This document shows positions 27,877-38,258 of a stretch of 64,000 bases of DNA, piece by piece. Positions within the stretch are counted from its first letter, which is position 1. Each line of letters opens with the position of its first letter. The stretch lies in assembly GCF_009455625.1 (NCBI RefSeq), contig NZ_QPEQ01000001.1:992001-1056000 (forward strand). The letters are read 5' to 3'. The notes under the pieces are model-generated. The model ran no database searches. It was not told the DNA's origin and worked only from the letters and a program-made list of their open reading frames with translations. The position numbers and the translations under genes are program-made. The DNA is from Paraburkholderia bonniea. GTDB taxonomy: Bacteria; Pseudomonadota; Gammaproteobacteria; Burkholderiales; Burkholderiaceae.

Positions 27877-28609
27877 TGGCACCTTGCAGCAGTACCAGCA
27901 CTGCCCCGGCGCCGCCATCGTGGTCGCGTGCCTCGCAAAACGCGATGACTGCTTCTTTTTGCGTCAGCCACGAACGGACTTTGCCCTTGAGCACAGGCTC
28001 CTTGCCAATCGAGCCCAGCCCCTTGCCGTGAATCACGCGCAGGCAGCGCAGCTCATTCTTGAGCGCTTCGCGGATGAACTGGCCGAGTGTTTCGCGTGCT
28101 TCGTCGCGGCGCAGGCCGTGCAAGTCGAGTTGCGCCTGCACCACCCACTTGCCGCGCCGCATCTGGCGCACGACTTCTTCGCTGATACCGGGGCGGCGGT
28201 ACGACAGTGAGTCGTCCGTATCGAGCAGCAGATCAGGGTCGAATTCATCGGAAATGGCTTCGTGCAGCACCGCTTGCTCGTCGCGCTGGGTCTGCAGCGG
28301 CACCGCGGGCGGCAGCGTGCGGGGCGCGACGACGCGCGGTGGAGCGTTGAGCGGCTTGACGTTGCCCGCTTCGCGGCGGAACAGATCAGCGTCGGCACTG
28401 GCTTCGCGCGCAGCGGCGGCGGCTTCGGCGCGCTCGCGTTCACGCCGCTGGGCGTCGGTTTTGAGTGCGCTGCGCAATACGTTCAGGCCTGCGAGGCCTG
28501 CGGCAGGTTCGAGCTTGAGTGGTGTGGTGGCTTCAGCCTTGACGCTCGGCTGGACCTTGGCGGCGCGGGGGCGTTTGGGTTCGGCGGGGTGGGGCAGGTT
28601 TTTCGGCAT
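27842..28609 (-). CDS. Smr-domain protein
   Basis: This 255-residue protein has a charged, low-complexity N-terminal half (Ala/Arg/Glu-rich, likely helical) and a C-terminal Smr domain at about 160-245 with LDLHGLRRDEARETLGQFI and CLRVIHGKGLGS, the HGxG motif of Smr nucleases. Smr domains nick branched DNA or act on RNA; recent work on other Smr proteins points to ribosome rescue, but the role here is not shown. Start at MPKNLPHPAEP (28609); the frame is open four codons more. Confidence 0.9.
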   Translation of the reverse strand: MPKNLPHPAEPKRPRAAKVQPSVKAEATTPLKLEPAAGLAGLNVLRSALKTDAQRRERERAEAAAAAREASADADLFRREAGNVKPLNAPPRVVAPRTLPPAVPLQTQRDEQAVLHEAISDEFDPDLLLDTDDSLSYRRPGISEEVVRQMRRGKWVVQAQLDLHGLRRDEARETLGQFIREALKNELRCLRVIHGKGLGSIGKEPVLKGKVRSWLTQKEAVIAFCEARDHDGGAGAVLVLLQGATASQPPPCAPA

Positions 28610-28853
28610 GGCACGAAGCAAGCAGCAGGAGGGCGTGGAACCGGTGAGTTTAGTACACGGCTATGGGAAGCCCCTCATCGGATTGCTGCTGGCGGGCGCG
28701 CTAGTCCTGCGCTAGTGCGCTTGTGTGTCTGTGTGCTTGCGTCGAATGCGCGGCATCGTCCTGGGGTTGAACCGTATTCAAAAGCACCGGAATATCCGCT
28801 GCCCGGGCTTGCGCGCGTTTGAGGTAGAGCTCGAAGTACCTGATGCATAGTCC

Positions 28854-28988
28854 GTAGCACCCGTAGCACCCGTAGCACCCGTAGCACCCGAAACACCCGA
28901 AACACCCGTAGCACCCGAAACACCCGAAACACCCGAAACACCCGAAACACCCGAAACACCCGAAACACCCGAAACACCCGAAACACCC
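28854..28988. repeat. 9-bp perfect tandem repeat, 15 units
   Basis: Fifteen head-to-tail 9-base units, four GTAGCACCC, two GAAACACCC, one GTAGCACCC and eight GAAACACCC, fill the spacer between trxB and the Smr gene. Read on the minus strand in one frame they encode Gly-Val-Ser and Gly-Ala-Thr triplets in an 87-codon ORF (29041 to 28778) beginning ten bases after the trxB stop; in another frame they give Val-Phe-Arg. Such an array is prone to length change by slippage. Whether the ORF is translated is unknown; no clear ribosome-binding site is seen. Confidence 0.9.
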
Positions 28989-29050
28989 GCCCGGGCCAGC
29001 GCGGCAACGCTACCGTAGCGTGCCGCGCTGAAGCCGCGCATACGTCAAGC

Positions 29051-30064
<1,014 letters not shown>

Positions 30065-30370
30065 TTAAAAGACGTCCGGGCCGCCCGGGTGGTGCTAGCG
30101 CGGGCAGGCTGGAACAGTAGATGGGCGTGCGCGGGGCATTATAAAGGGATGGGCAGGCGCTTCGCTCATGAAGCTTGCTGATCGGAGCGATAGCCTCGGG
30201 GCGGTGGTGGTGGCAGTGGCGACGCCGGAGGCGCTGCCCGGTGAGCGACCGGTGAACGCCCAGGTGCGCGGCTCAGATGGTTCTCAGGTTTTTTCAGATT
30301 GCGCTCAAGTACCGCTCAAGCACACCTTTCAGGCATATTCCGTCAGCGTCAGTCAGTGTCATTTACCGCT

Positions 30371-30436
30371 TGGGCCTTCGCGTGAGATGGGCACTCCGTT
30401 TACAATGCCGGATTGCCCATCTCACGCGAAGGCCCA
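30371..30436. promoter_or_regulatory. 23-bp perfect inverted repeat around the ftsK promoter region
   Basis: The arm from 30371 to 30393 (starting TGGGCCTTCGCG, ending GATGGGCA) is repeated exactly in inverse orientation from 30414 to 30436, with a 20-base centre that adds three more pairs after one mismatch. The centre contains TTTACAATG, a good -10 (TACAAT at 30401-30406) for ftsK. It may form a cruciform or be a dimeric regulator site; there is no T run, so a terminator is less likely. Confidence 0.85.
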
Positions 30437-30483
30437 GGTGTCTTCGACGCACCGTGACTGGCGCTTCTTCCGTCACAGGATCA

Positions 30484-32802
30484 ATGGCAAAAGCTCCTTA
30501 TTCCGCTCCCGCACAGGCGTTGCCGCACCGCATGTCGCGCCTCGTTACCGAAATCCGCTGGATTCTCCAGGTGGCACTGGGCGTCTTTCTGTTGATGGCG
30601 CTTCTTAGCTACAGCCGTCATGACCCCTGCTGGACCCATGCCGCACAGGTCGACCGGCTGTCCAACTGGGTGGGCCGCGCAGGGGCCTGGACCGCCGATA
30701 TCTTGTTGCTGCTGTTCGGCCTGTCCGCCTATTGGTGGGTGCTGCTGCTATTGCGCCGGATTGTCGCTAATTACCGCCGCATCACCCGCTCTGAGGCGCT
30801 GCCCGACGACGTTTCCCGCAGTCATGGCTGGCTGGCCGAAGGCCTCGCGTTCGCGCTGGTGCTGCTGGCGAGCGTGGGTATCGAAGCGCTGCGCATGTGG
30901 TCGCTCAAGGTGCCGTTGCCGCGTGCGCCGGGCGGGGTGGTCGGTGAGGCGGTCGCGCGCGGGGTGTCGCATTTGTTTGGTTTTACCGGTGGCACGCTGG
31001 TGCTGCTGGTGTTGCTGGCGATCGGGCTGTCGCTGTATTTCCGTTTCTCGTGGCTGTCGTTGTCCGAGCGCGTCGGCGAGGCCTTGATGACCGGTATCAC
31101 CTCATTGCGCCAGCGCCGCGAAGCCGGGCGCGACCGGCGTCTGGGCGAAGCCGCTGCGGTCAAGCGTGAAGGCAAGGTCGAAAAAGGCCGGGTGCGGATC
31201 GAAGAGCATGAACCTGTGATGATCGTGGCTCCTGCCGCTGTTCCAGCGCGCTCCGAGCGCGTCGAGAAAGAACGCCAGGTGTCGCTCTTCGCTGATTTGC
31301 CGGGCGACTCCACCTTGCCGCCAGTTGCGCTGCTCGACCCGGCCCCCGAAGCCCAGGAAACCATCTCCGCCGATACCCTCGAATTCACCTCGCGCCTGAT
31401 CGAAAAAAAGCTCAAGGATTTTGGCGTCGAAGTGAGCGTGATCGCGGCCTATCCAGGGCCGGTGGTGACGCGCTACGAGATCGAACCGGCCACGGGCGTG
31501 AAGGGCAGCCAGATCGTCAATCTGGCGAAAGATCTGGCGCGTTCGCTGTCGCTGGTCTCGATCCGGGTGGTCGAAACCATTCCCGGCAAGAATTGCATGG
31601 CGCTCGAATTGCCCAATGCGCGGCGTCAGACCGTGCGGCTCTCAGAAATTCTCGGCTCAGCGGTGTACGCCGATGCGGCTTCGCCGCTCACCATGGGCCT
31701 TGGCAAGGACATCGGCGGCAAGCCGGTGTGCGCTGATCTGGCGAAAATGCCGCATTTGCTGGTCGCGGGCACCACTGGTTCGGGCAAATCGGTTGGGATC
31801 AACGCGATGATTCTGTCGCTGCTGTACAAAGCCAGCGCCGACGAAGTGCGGATGATTCTGATTGATCCAAAGATGCTTGAAATGAGCGTCTATGAAGGCA
31901 TTCCGCATTTGCTGTGCCCGGTGGTCACCGACATGCGCCAGGCCGGGCATGCGCTGAACTGGGCGGTGGGTGAGATGGAGCGCCGCTACAAGCTGATGAG
32001 CAAGATGGGCGTGCGCAATCTCGCGGGTTTCAACAACCGGATCGACGAAGCCGCCAAACGCGAAGAAAAAATCCCGAATCCATTCAGCCTCACGCCAGAA
32101 GAACCCGAGCCGCTCACGCGCTTGCCGAACATCGTGGTGGTGATCGACGAGCTGGCTGATTTGATGATGGTGGTGGGCAAGAAGGTGGAAGAGCTGATCG
32201 CGCGGATCGCCCAGAAGGCACGGGCGGCGGGCATTCACCTGATTCTGGCGACGCAGCGGCCGTCGGTCGATGTGATTACCGGGCTGATCAAGGCGAACGT
32301 GCCTACGCGCATGGCGTTCCAGGTGTCATCCAAGATTGATTCGCGCACGATTCTCGACCAGCAGGGCGCGGAGTCGCTGCTGGGCATGGGCGACATGTTG
32401 TATCTGCCGCCTGGCAGCGGGTTGCCGATGCGGGTGCATGGTGCATTTGTCTCGGATGAGGAAGTGCATCGCGTCGTGCAACGGCTCAAGGAGCAAGGCG
32501 GCGAGCCGAACTATATCGAAGGCCTGCTGGAAGGCGGGCTGGGTGGCGAGGGCGATGAAGGCTCGGCGGATGGCACTGGTGCCAGCGGGGCCGACGGCGA
32601 ATCCGATCCACTGTACGACCAGGCCGTCGAAATCGTGCTTAAGAACCGGCGTGCATCCATTTCGCTGGTGCAGCGGCATCTGCGCATTGGCTATAACCGC
32701 GCTGCGCGCCTGCTCGAACAAATGGAGCAATCGGGCGTGGTATCGGCGATGTCGGGCAGCGGCAACCGGGAAATTCTCGTGCCGCAGCGCGATAGCGATT
32801 AA
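30484..32802 (+). CDS. ftsK: DNA translocase FtsK
   Basis: FtsK sits at the division septum and pumps chromosomal DNA, helping resolve dimers at dif. The 772-residue protein has four N-terminal membrane segments (about 20-200), a short charged linker, and the RecA-like motor: [17 protein letters not shown] (Walker A), [37 protein letters not shown] (Walker B) and [19 protein letters not shown]. The last 65 residues are the winged-helix gamma domain that reads KOPS. The linker is short compared with E. coli. The ATG at 30484 (MAKAPYSAP) is preferred over an open extension of 69 codons that crosses the inverted repeat. Confidence 0.97.
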   Translation: MAKAPYSAPAQALPHRMSRLVTEIRWILQVALGVFLLMALLSYSRHDPCWTHAAQVDRLSNWVGRAGAWTADILLLLFGLSAYWWVLLLLRRIVANYRRITRSEALPDDVSRSHGWLAEGLAFALVLLASVGIEALRMWSLKVPLPRAPGGVVGEAVARGVSHLFGFTGGTLVLLVLLAIGLSLYFRFSWLSLSERVGEALMTGITSLRQRREAGRDRRLGEAAAVKREGKVEKGRVRIEEHEPVMIVAPAAVPARSERVEKERQVSLFADLPGDSTLPPVALLDPAPEAQETISADTLEFTSRLIEKKLKDFGVEVSVIAAYPGPVVTRYEIEPATGVKGSQIVNLAKDLARSLSLVSIRVVETIPGKNCMALELPNARRQTVRLSEILGSAVYADAASPLTMGLGKDIGGKPVCADLAKMPHLLVAGTTGSGKSVGINAMILSLLYKASADEVRMILIDPKMLEMSVYEGIPHLLCPVVTDMRQAGHALNWAVGEMERRYKLMSKMGVRNLAGFNNRIDEAAKREEKIPNPFSLTPEEPEPLTRLPNIVVVIDELADLMMVVGKKVEELIARIAQKARAAGIHLILATQRPSVDVITGLIKANVPTRMAFQVSSKIDSRTILDQQGAESLLGMGDMLYLPPGSGLPMRVHGAFVSDEEVHRVVQRLKEQGGEPNYIEGLLEGGLGGEGDEGSADGTGASGADGESDPLYDQAVEIVLKNRRASISLVQRHLRIGYNRAARLLEQMEQSGVVSAMSGSGNREILVPQRDSD

Positions 32803-32863
32803 GCGTCGCGCTCTCACGCGGATCACACATCGTTTTGCTCAGACGGGCGTTTGCAGCCCGTTA

Positions 32864-32899
32864 GCCGGACGGCCCATGCGAGCCGCCCGGCGTTTTTTT
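32864..32899 (+). terminator. Terminator after ftsK
   Basis: GCCGGACGGC pairs with GCCGCCCGGC (one mismatch) around eight bases, followed by G and seven T. It separates ftsK from lolA, which must then have its own promoter or rely on read-through. Confidence 0.85.
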
Positions 32900-32925
32900 A
32901 ACTGGGTTTTTCCACGGAGAACACC

Positions 32926-33630
32926 ATGCAGCAATTCATCGGGCACGTGAGCCGTTCTGGGCTCCGCCGTCACCTGCTCAGCGCACTGTGCGCGAGCGCA
33001 GTGCTAGTGAGCACGCCAGTTTGGGCTAGCGGCATAGCGCAACTCAAGGCTTTTGTGGCGCAGGTCCATGCGGCGCGCGGCGAGTTTACCCAGCGCGAAG
33101 TGCGCGCACCTGCCGCGAATGGCGCTAGCGGCGCATCAGCCGCGCTGGCTGGAACGGCACGAGCCGCGGGTGGCAACGCGAGCGGCACGTTCATGTTTGC
33201 GCGGCCCGGCAAGTTCATCTGGGCTTATGAAAAGCCCTACCAGCAACTGCTGCAAGCCGATGGCGACACGCTGTACGTGTACGACAAGGATTTGAACCAG
33301 GTGACGGTGCGCAAGCTGGGCGCGGCGCTAGGAGCGAGCCCAGCCGCGATTCTGTTTGGCAGCAACGATCTGGAGAAGAATTTCACGCTGCACGATGCGG
33401 GGGTGAAAGCCGGTATCGACTGGCTTGAACTGGTACCGAAGGCCAGCGACACGCAGTTTCAGCGCGTGGGGATCGGTTTTCGCAATGGCAATCTGGAAGC
33501 GATGGAGTTGCATGACGTGTTCGGTAACGTCACGTTGTTGACGTTCTCGAAGATGCAGAAAAACCCGCCATTGCCAGCAGGGCAGTTCAAGTTCTCCGTG
33601 CCCAAAGGCGCGGATGTGATCGACGGCTAG
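32926..33630 (+). CDS. lolA: Outer-membrane lipoprotein carrier protein LolA
   Basis: LolA is the periplasmic chaperone that carries lipoproteins from LolCDE to LolB. The 234-residue precursor has a long signal peptide ending at about VWA (residue 36), then [18 protein letters not shown], the low-complexity [20 protein letters not shown] insertion, and the core [37 protein letters not shown]. The Ala/Gly/Ser insertion between strands is common in Burkholderia LolA. Its stop overlaps the end of the convergent lysR gene by four bases. Confidence 0.95.
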   Translation: MQQFIGHVSRSGLRRHLLSALCASAVLVSTPVWASGIAQLKAFVAQVHAARGEFTQREVRAPAANGASGASAALAGTARAAGGNASGTFMFARPGKFIWAYEKPYQQLLQADGDTLYVYDKDLNQVTVRKLGAALGASPAAILFGSNDLEKNFTLHDAGVKAGIDWLELVPKASDTQFQRVGIGFRNGNLEAMELHDVFGNVTLLTFSKMQKNPPLPAGQFKFSVPKGADVIDG

Positions 33631-34634
33631 GTTGCGGCGGCGTGCGGCGGGGCGGTGCTGGCGGTGGCGGTGGCTGTGGTTGCCACCGTTGCTTTCGTTG
33701 CTATAGCGCTAGCTGCCGCCAGTGTTTCAAGGCCGTGCAACTGATGCACGGCGTTTAGATCGTCGATAAACGCATCGACAATTTCAGTCCGGTGCTGGCG
33801 CGCCCGCGTCACCATATGAAACGCCACGCGATAGCGCATCTGCTCAGGATTGAGCGCAGCCAGCAGACCTTCCCGGACGTACTTTTCGGCGAAATGCCCT
33901 GGCAGATAGCCCAGGTGCCGGCCCGACAGCACCAGCATCGCCACCGCTTCCATGTTGTCCGCGACCGCCGTCACGTTCTCGGGCGTGGTTGAGCTTTTGC
34001 CTTCCGGTAGCGGATAGCTGCGCCACGCCCACTCGTGCTGGGCCGCATCGGCGGGCGTCACATGGCCGGCTTCAGCGAACAGCGGATGGTTTTTCGCGCA
34101 ATAGGCGAATTGTTCTTCAGCAAATATTTCGCTGTATTCGAGCGATGGCGCGCGGTGCCAGAAGTAGCCGATGGCAATCTGAATCCGGCCTTTGAGCAGC
34201 AACTCTTCCAGCTCGCCTGGCGAGCGCACCAGGATGGAAAACCTGACCGACTGATCGCGGGCGCGAAACTGGTTGATGGCATCGCTGATGCGGGCGCTGG
34301 CACTGACCGGCGTGTGTCCGATCATGCCGATATCCAGCGAACCCACTAGCTTGCGGCCGACGTTGCGCGCCTGCATCCCGAAGGTATCGACCGCTGCCAG
34401 CAGCGCCCGTGCGGCTTCGACAAACTGCTCGCCACGCGCCGTCAGGCTAAAGCCGCTGCGGCCGCGCTCGCACAGCCGGTAGCCAAGCCGGGTTTCGAGC
34501 GTGGCGAGCTGGGTGCTGATGGTGGGTTGGCCGATGTTCAGCGTGGCCTGTGCCGAGGACACGCCCCCTGCTTCGACGATGGCGAGGAATACGCGAATCA
34601 GACGTAAATCAAGATCAGTCAGTTGAGCGAACAT
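33627..34634 (-). CDS. LysR family transcriptional regulator
   Basis: This 335-residue regulator has an N-terminal winged helix-turn-helix ([41 protein letters not shown]) and a periplasmic-binding-like effector domain at about 90-300. The last 30 residues are Ala/Thr repeats beyond the fold. It lies 275 bases downstream of the CytX-like permease on the same strand and may regulate it; no operator was identified. This pair separates lolA from rarA, which are adjacent in many relatives, so it looks inserted. Confidence 0.9.
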   Translation of the reverse strand: MFAQLTDLDLRLIRVFLAIVEAGGVSSAQATLNIGQPTISTQLATLETRLGYRLCERGRSGFSLTARGEQFVEAARALLAAVDTFGMQARNVGRKLVGSLDIGMIGHTPVSASARISDAINQFRARDQSVRFSILVRSPGELEELLLKGRIQIAIGYFWHRAPSLEYSEIFAEEQFAYCAKNHPLFAEAGHVTPADAAQHEWAWRSYPLPEGKSSTTPENVTAVADNMEAVAMLVLSGRHLGYLPGHFAEKYVREGLLAALNPEQMRYRVAFHMVTRARQHRTEIVDAFIDDLNAVHQLHGLETLAAASAIATKATVATTATATASTAPPHAAAT

Positions 34635-34909
34635 GCGTTAGATACATTGGTAAAAACCAATGTGAAATTAAATCAAAGCGCATCTTAGCGATCACCTCCC
34701 TGGAAAAACATAAGAACTGTCCTAATGCGTTCGCTGTTCGCCGCTCGCTGTCACGCCGTCCGCCGCCTGCCCAGGATGGGCATCAAGCGCGCGGAACTTA
34801 CCCATCACATGGTTTTGAGCTTGCCGTAGCGCTTCAGCGCTGCGGGTTTCGGCCTGGCACTCAGACCTGCGCTGGGGCACCCTTTACGCCCCTGGTTTAC
34901 TCACCACCC

Positions 34910-36241
34910 TCACACACCGGTTCTGGGTACGCGCGACACCAGCGCCAGATAGCACAGCGCACTCAAGGCCAGCGCTGGCAACGTGGCCCCCAGATTAGGC
35001 AGCCAGTGCGCCAGCGCCTGGTAGGCCACGATGCCAATAGCCCATGCAACAAACGCTCGCCCGTGCCAGCCAGCAGAAAAGCCATAGCACCCGCGCACAT
35101 CAGCCAGCGCGTTGAGCTCGATGCGGCGTTTTCTGACGATGAAGTGATCGGCCAGCACGATGCCAAACAGTGGCGCGAAGATCGAGCCGATCAGCAACAG
35201 GAAGTTTTCGTAGCGCGCTAGCGGAACGACCAGCGCGACCAGCGTGCACAACACACCAAACCCAGCCGCAAGCCATGGCACCTTGGCCCGGGTCCAGAAG
35301 GTGCCGGTTGATACGGCGGCCGAGTGCATATCCGCGAATGCGTTGTCGATTTCGTCGATGAGCACCAGCAGCAGTGCCAGACCACCGCCCGCCTGCGCCA
35401 GCGCGGTGATTAGCAGCACATCAGCACCGCCCGCCGTCAGGCCATAGACCGCACCAAGCGTGTAAAACCAGACATTGGCCAGCCCATAGCCCAGCAGCGT
35501 GCCGCGAAAGGTTTCACCCGCGCACCGGCTAAAGCGGGTGTAATCGGCGATTAACGGCAGCCATGACAGCGGCATCGCCACCACCAGATCGACCCCCGCG
35601 CCGAATGACATCGCGCCCGTGCCCGGACGGCGCATCAATTCAGCCAGATCGTGTGTGGCGAGCAGATTCCATGTCAGCCAGAGCGCCCCTGCCAGCAGCA
35701 GCCAGACACCCCACGAGCGTAAAAAGCGGCGCACGAACGACAGTGGGCCCGTGACCGCCAGCCATGTCGCTAGCAGGCCAAACAGCAGGGTCCAAAGCAG
35801 TGGCATCGACAGCCCGAAAGTCTGCTTCATCAGGGCGTCGGCCGAATCACGCATCACGATGATCTCGAAGGCCCCCCAACCCGCCAGTTGCACCGCATTG
35901 AGCACAGCGGGTGCTCGCGCGCCACGCACCCCGAGGGTTGGACGCAGCGACGACATCGCCGCCAGCCCGGTATCGGTGCCAATCACCCCGGCCAACGCCA
36001 GCAGCCCCACTCCGAGCGTGCTGCCCAGCGCAATCGCCGCCAGCGCAGACGGCAGCGCCAACCCCGGCACCAGCAGCGCCCCGGCCTGCGCCACCAGCAA
36101 GCCAATTCCAAGCGAAAACCAAAGCGCGAACACATCGCGGGTACGAAACAGCCGCTGGGCCTCAGCGACAGGAGCCAGCGGCGCGTAGGGAGAACTCGGA
36201 GGCGCGGCACGCACCGTGCCGGATGAACGCGGGTGAGTCAT
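34910..36241 (-). CDS. cytX: NCS1-family permease, CytX-like (hydroxymethylpyrimidine transport)
   Basis: This 443-residue membrane protein has about 12 hydrophobic segments. It resembles CytX, the putative hydroxymethylpyrimidine transporter of the cytosine/purine NCS1 family: FALWFSLGIGLLVAQAGALLVPG, LRPTLGVRGARAPAVLNAVQLAGWGAFEI, LPLIADYTRFSR, FAPLFGIVLADHFIVRKR. HMP is the pyrimidine precursor of thiamine. I looked for a TPP riboswitch upstream and found none, so the substrate is inferred from similarity only. No thiamine genes are adjacent. Confidence 0.8.
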   Translation of the reverse strand: MTHPRSSGTVRAAPPSSPYAPLAPVAEAQRLFRTRDVFALWFSLGIGLLVAQAGALLVPGLALPSALAAIALGSTLGVGLLALAGVIGTDTGLAAMSSLRPTLGVRGARAPAVLNAVQLAGWGAFEIIVMRDSADALMKQTFGLSMPLLWTLLFGLLATWLAVTGPLSFVRRFLRSWGVWLLLAGALWLTWNLLATHDLAELMRRPGTGAMSFGAGVDLVVAMPLSWLPLIADYTRFSRCAGETFRGTLLGYGLANVWFYTLGAVYGLTAGGADVLLITALAQAGGGLALLLVLIDEIDNAFADMHSAAVSTGTFWTRAKVPWLAAGFGVLCTLVALVVPLARYENFLLLIGSIFAPLFGIVLADHFIVRKRRIELNALADVRGCYGFSAGWHGRAFVAWAIGIVAYQALAHWLPNLGATLPALALSALCYLALVSRVPRTGV

Positions 36242-36688
36242 GAATCGGTCTCGATGGAAAACGCCACGGCGTGATAGACGGGCAGGTGGGTGAGTGAATG
36301 AGTGAAGGTGTCAGGATGGACGGTCTGGTGCGGGAGTAAGGGCGCAAGAGAGTAAACAGCGTGACGCTCTGCGGGTTAAGCGCGGGCCATGAACCTCGTG
36401 CGGCACTGTCATAATGTGCGGCGCTGTCTGTCAGAGATGCGGCTGGCGCGCACCTCGCCGCTGATGCTGTGGCAGTGGTGGTTGCAGCGGTTGCGGTGGT
36501 TGTGCTTATCGTTGCGGCTAGAAACGCACTTGCATAAGCCACACGACAGCGATATCGACATAGCCCGACCCAACGTCCCATCCGGATCAGCCGCGATTAT
36601 CCCCAAAACATCATGGTTGAAGAACCCCGCACCAATGGGCCGCTTGCTCAGTGCCTGCGGCCACGCCCCATCGACAAAGTGACTGTTC
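36242..36688. other. Divergent spacer cytX / rarA
   Basis: This is 447 bases with the promoters of both genes. Short ORFs in it lack domains or starts. A direct 5-6 base GTGAGTGAATGAGTGA stretch lies near 36290. No riboswitch or RNA gene is seen. Confidence 0.4.
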
Positions 36689-37996
36689 ATGCCTGATTTG
36701 TTCGCTCAAGCGCCCACTGCGCCACTAGCCGAAGCCCTGCGCCCCAAGACCCTGGACGAGGTGATTGGGCAATCACATTTGCTGGGAGAGGGTAAGCCGT
36801 TGAGGTTGGCGTTCCAGTCTGGGAAGCCTCATTCCATGATTTTCTGGGGGCCGCCTGGCGTGGGCAAGACCACCCTGGCGCGGCTGACTGCCAGTGCTTT
36901 CAAGTGTGAGTTCATTGCTTTGTCGGCGGTGTTATCTGGGGTGAAAGACATTAGAGAGGCCATGGAACAGGCGAGGCAATTTCTGGCACAGGGCAAGAAC
37001 ACCATCTTGTTTGTAGACGAAATTCACCGGTTTAATAAGTCTCAACAAGATGCCTTGCTGCCTCATGTGGAGTCAGGGCTTTTTACCTTCATTGGCGCCA
37101 CCACTGAGAACCCTTCTTTTGAAGTCAATTCGGCTTTGTTGTCACGTGCTCAGGTCTATGTTTTGAAGTCACTGACAGACGAAGAATTGAAGCAGCTTCT
37201 TGTTAGAGCCAGGGAAGAAGACGCCCTTGGTGAATTGGAGTTTGAAGACAAGGCCGTTGATACGATTGTTGGCTATGCAGATGGCGACGCCAGAAGGTTC
37301 TTGAATCTCCTTGAACAGTGCAAAACGGCGGCTGGCGCTGCGGGTGTTCAGAAGATTGATACCGACTTTATTCAAAACGCTTTGACGTTGAATAGCCGGC
37401 GTTTTGATAAAGGCGGGGACAATTTTTATGACCAGATTTCAGCCTTGCATAAATCTGTTCGCGGCTCTCATCCAGATGCAGCACTTTACTGGCTGACACG
37501 CATGCTGGATGGTGGGGCTGATCCTCGGTATTTATCAAGGCGCATTGTTCGCATGGCTTGGGAGGACATTGGCTTGGCTGATCCAAGAGCCATGCAGATA
37601 GCCAATGATGCAGCCTTGACCTATGAACGGCTTGGAAGCCCTGAAGGTGAGTTGGCTTTGGGACAAGCGGTTATCTATCTTGCTGTTGCTGCCAAGAGCA
37701 ATGCGGGCTACAACGCCTACAACCAGGCGCGGGCTTTTGTGAAGCAGGATAAAAGCCGGGAGGTTCCGGTTCATCTGCGCAATGCGCCAACCAGGCTGAT
37801 GAAGGAGTTGGGCTACGGGCATGAATACCGGTACGCTCATGACGAACCGAATGCTTATGCGGCTGGGGAGACTTATCTTCCTGATGGCATAGAAGAGCCA
37901 GGGTGGTATCAGCCAGTGCCGAGAGGGTTGGAAAGCAAGATTGGTGAGAAGCTGGCGATGCTGCGGAAGTGGGATGAGGAGGCGGAGAAAGAATGA
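36689..37996 (+). CDS. rarA: Replication-associated recombination protein RarA (MgsA)
   Basis: RarA is a AAA+ ATPase, relative of the clamp loader, acting at stalled forks with SSB. The 435-residue protein has the start DLFAQAPTAPLAEALRPKTL, Walker A FWGPPGVGKTTLARL, Walker B ILFVDEIHRFNKSQQD, sensor GATTENPSFEVN and the C-terminal MgsA domain (SPEGELALGQAVIYLAVAAKSNAGYNA). It is complete. Beyond the first ~25 codons the DNA has clearly lower GC (29 of 60 at 37261-37320) and many TTG/TTT codons, unlike lolA and serS, although the protein is the expected one at the expected place. Confidence 0.96.
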   Translation: MPDLFAQAPTAPLAEALRPKTLDEVIGQSHLLGEGKPLRLAFQSGKPHSMIFWGPPGVGKTTLARLTASAFKCEFIALSAVLSGVKDIREAMEQARQFLAQGKNTILFVDEIHRFNKSQQDALLPHVESGLFTFIGATTENPSFEVNSALLSRAQVYVLKSLTDEELKQLLVRAREEDALGELEFEDKAVDTIVGYADGDARRFLNLLEQCKTAAGAAGVQKIDTDFIQNALTLNSRRFDKGGDNFYDQISALHKSVRGSHPDAALYWLTRMLDGGADPRYLSRRIVRMAWEDIGLADPRAMQIANDAALTYERLGSPEGELALGQAVIYLAVAAKSNAGYNAYNQARAFVKQDKSREVPVHLRNAPTRLMKELGYGHEYRYAHDEPNAYAAGETYLPDGIEEPGWYQPVPRGLESKIGEKLAMLRKWDEEAEKE

Positions 37997-38226
37997 AGTT
38001 TTTTGATTTCTCCGCTCAAAAAATTGGCGAGCTCATCGCGGGTGATTTTTAAGGGTGGCGGTATAGACGGTCATATCAGTTCAGCCTGATGTTGATCTGG
38101 GGTTTGGGTGTTTTTTCGTTTACGCAAACGGGTTGATTGCCTTGTTGGTTGTTTAATTTTTATCTTCCTGGCTAAGCTGGATACCCTTATTTATAAATAA
38201 GGTTGGCTGTGGTTACGATTTGGGAC
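37997..38226. other. AT-rich spacer rarA / insertion sequence
   Basis: This is 230 bases of lower-GC sequence continuing the composition of rarA up to the left end of the IS. It contains an 18-base perfect palindrome, CCTTATTTATAAATAAGG, at 38185-38202. No gene is seen. Confidence 0.6.
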
Positions 38227-38258
38227 TGACCTCCCCCCGGATAACCGAGCACTTTGGC

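Noticed and set aside
30277..30483. N-terminal extension of FtsK
   Set aside because: The extra 69 codons cross the inverted repeat and promoter; the family start is the Met at 30484.
36242..36688. TPP riboswitch before the CytX-like permease
   Set aside because: No CUGAGA or matching pyrophosphate-sensor motif on the minus strand.
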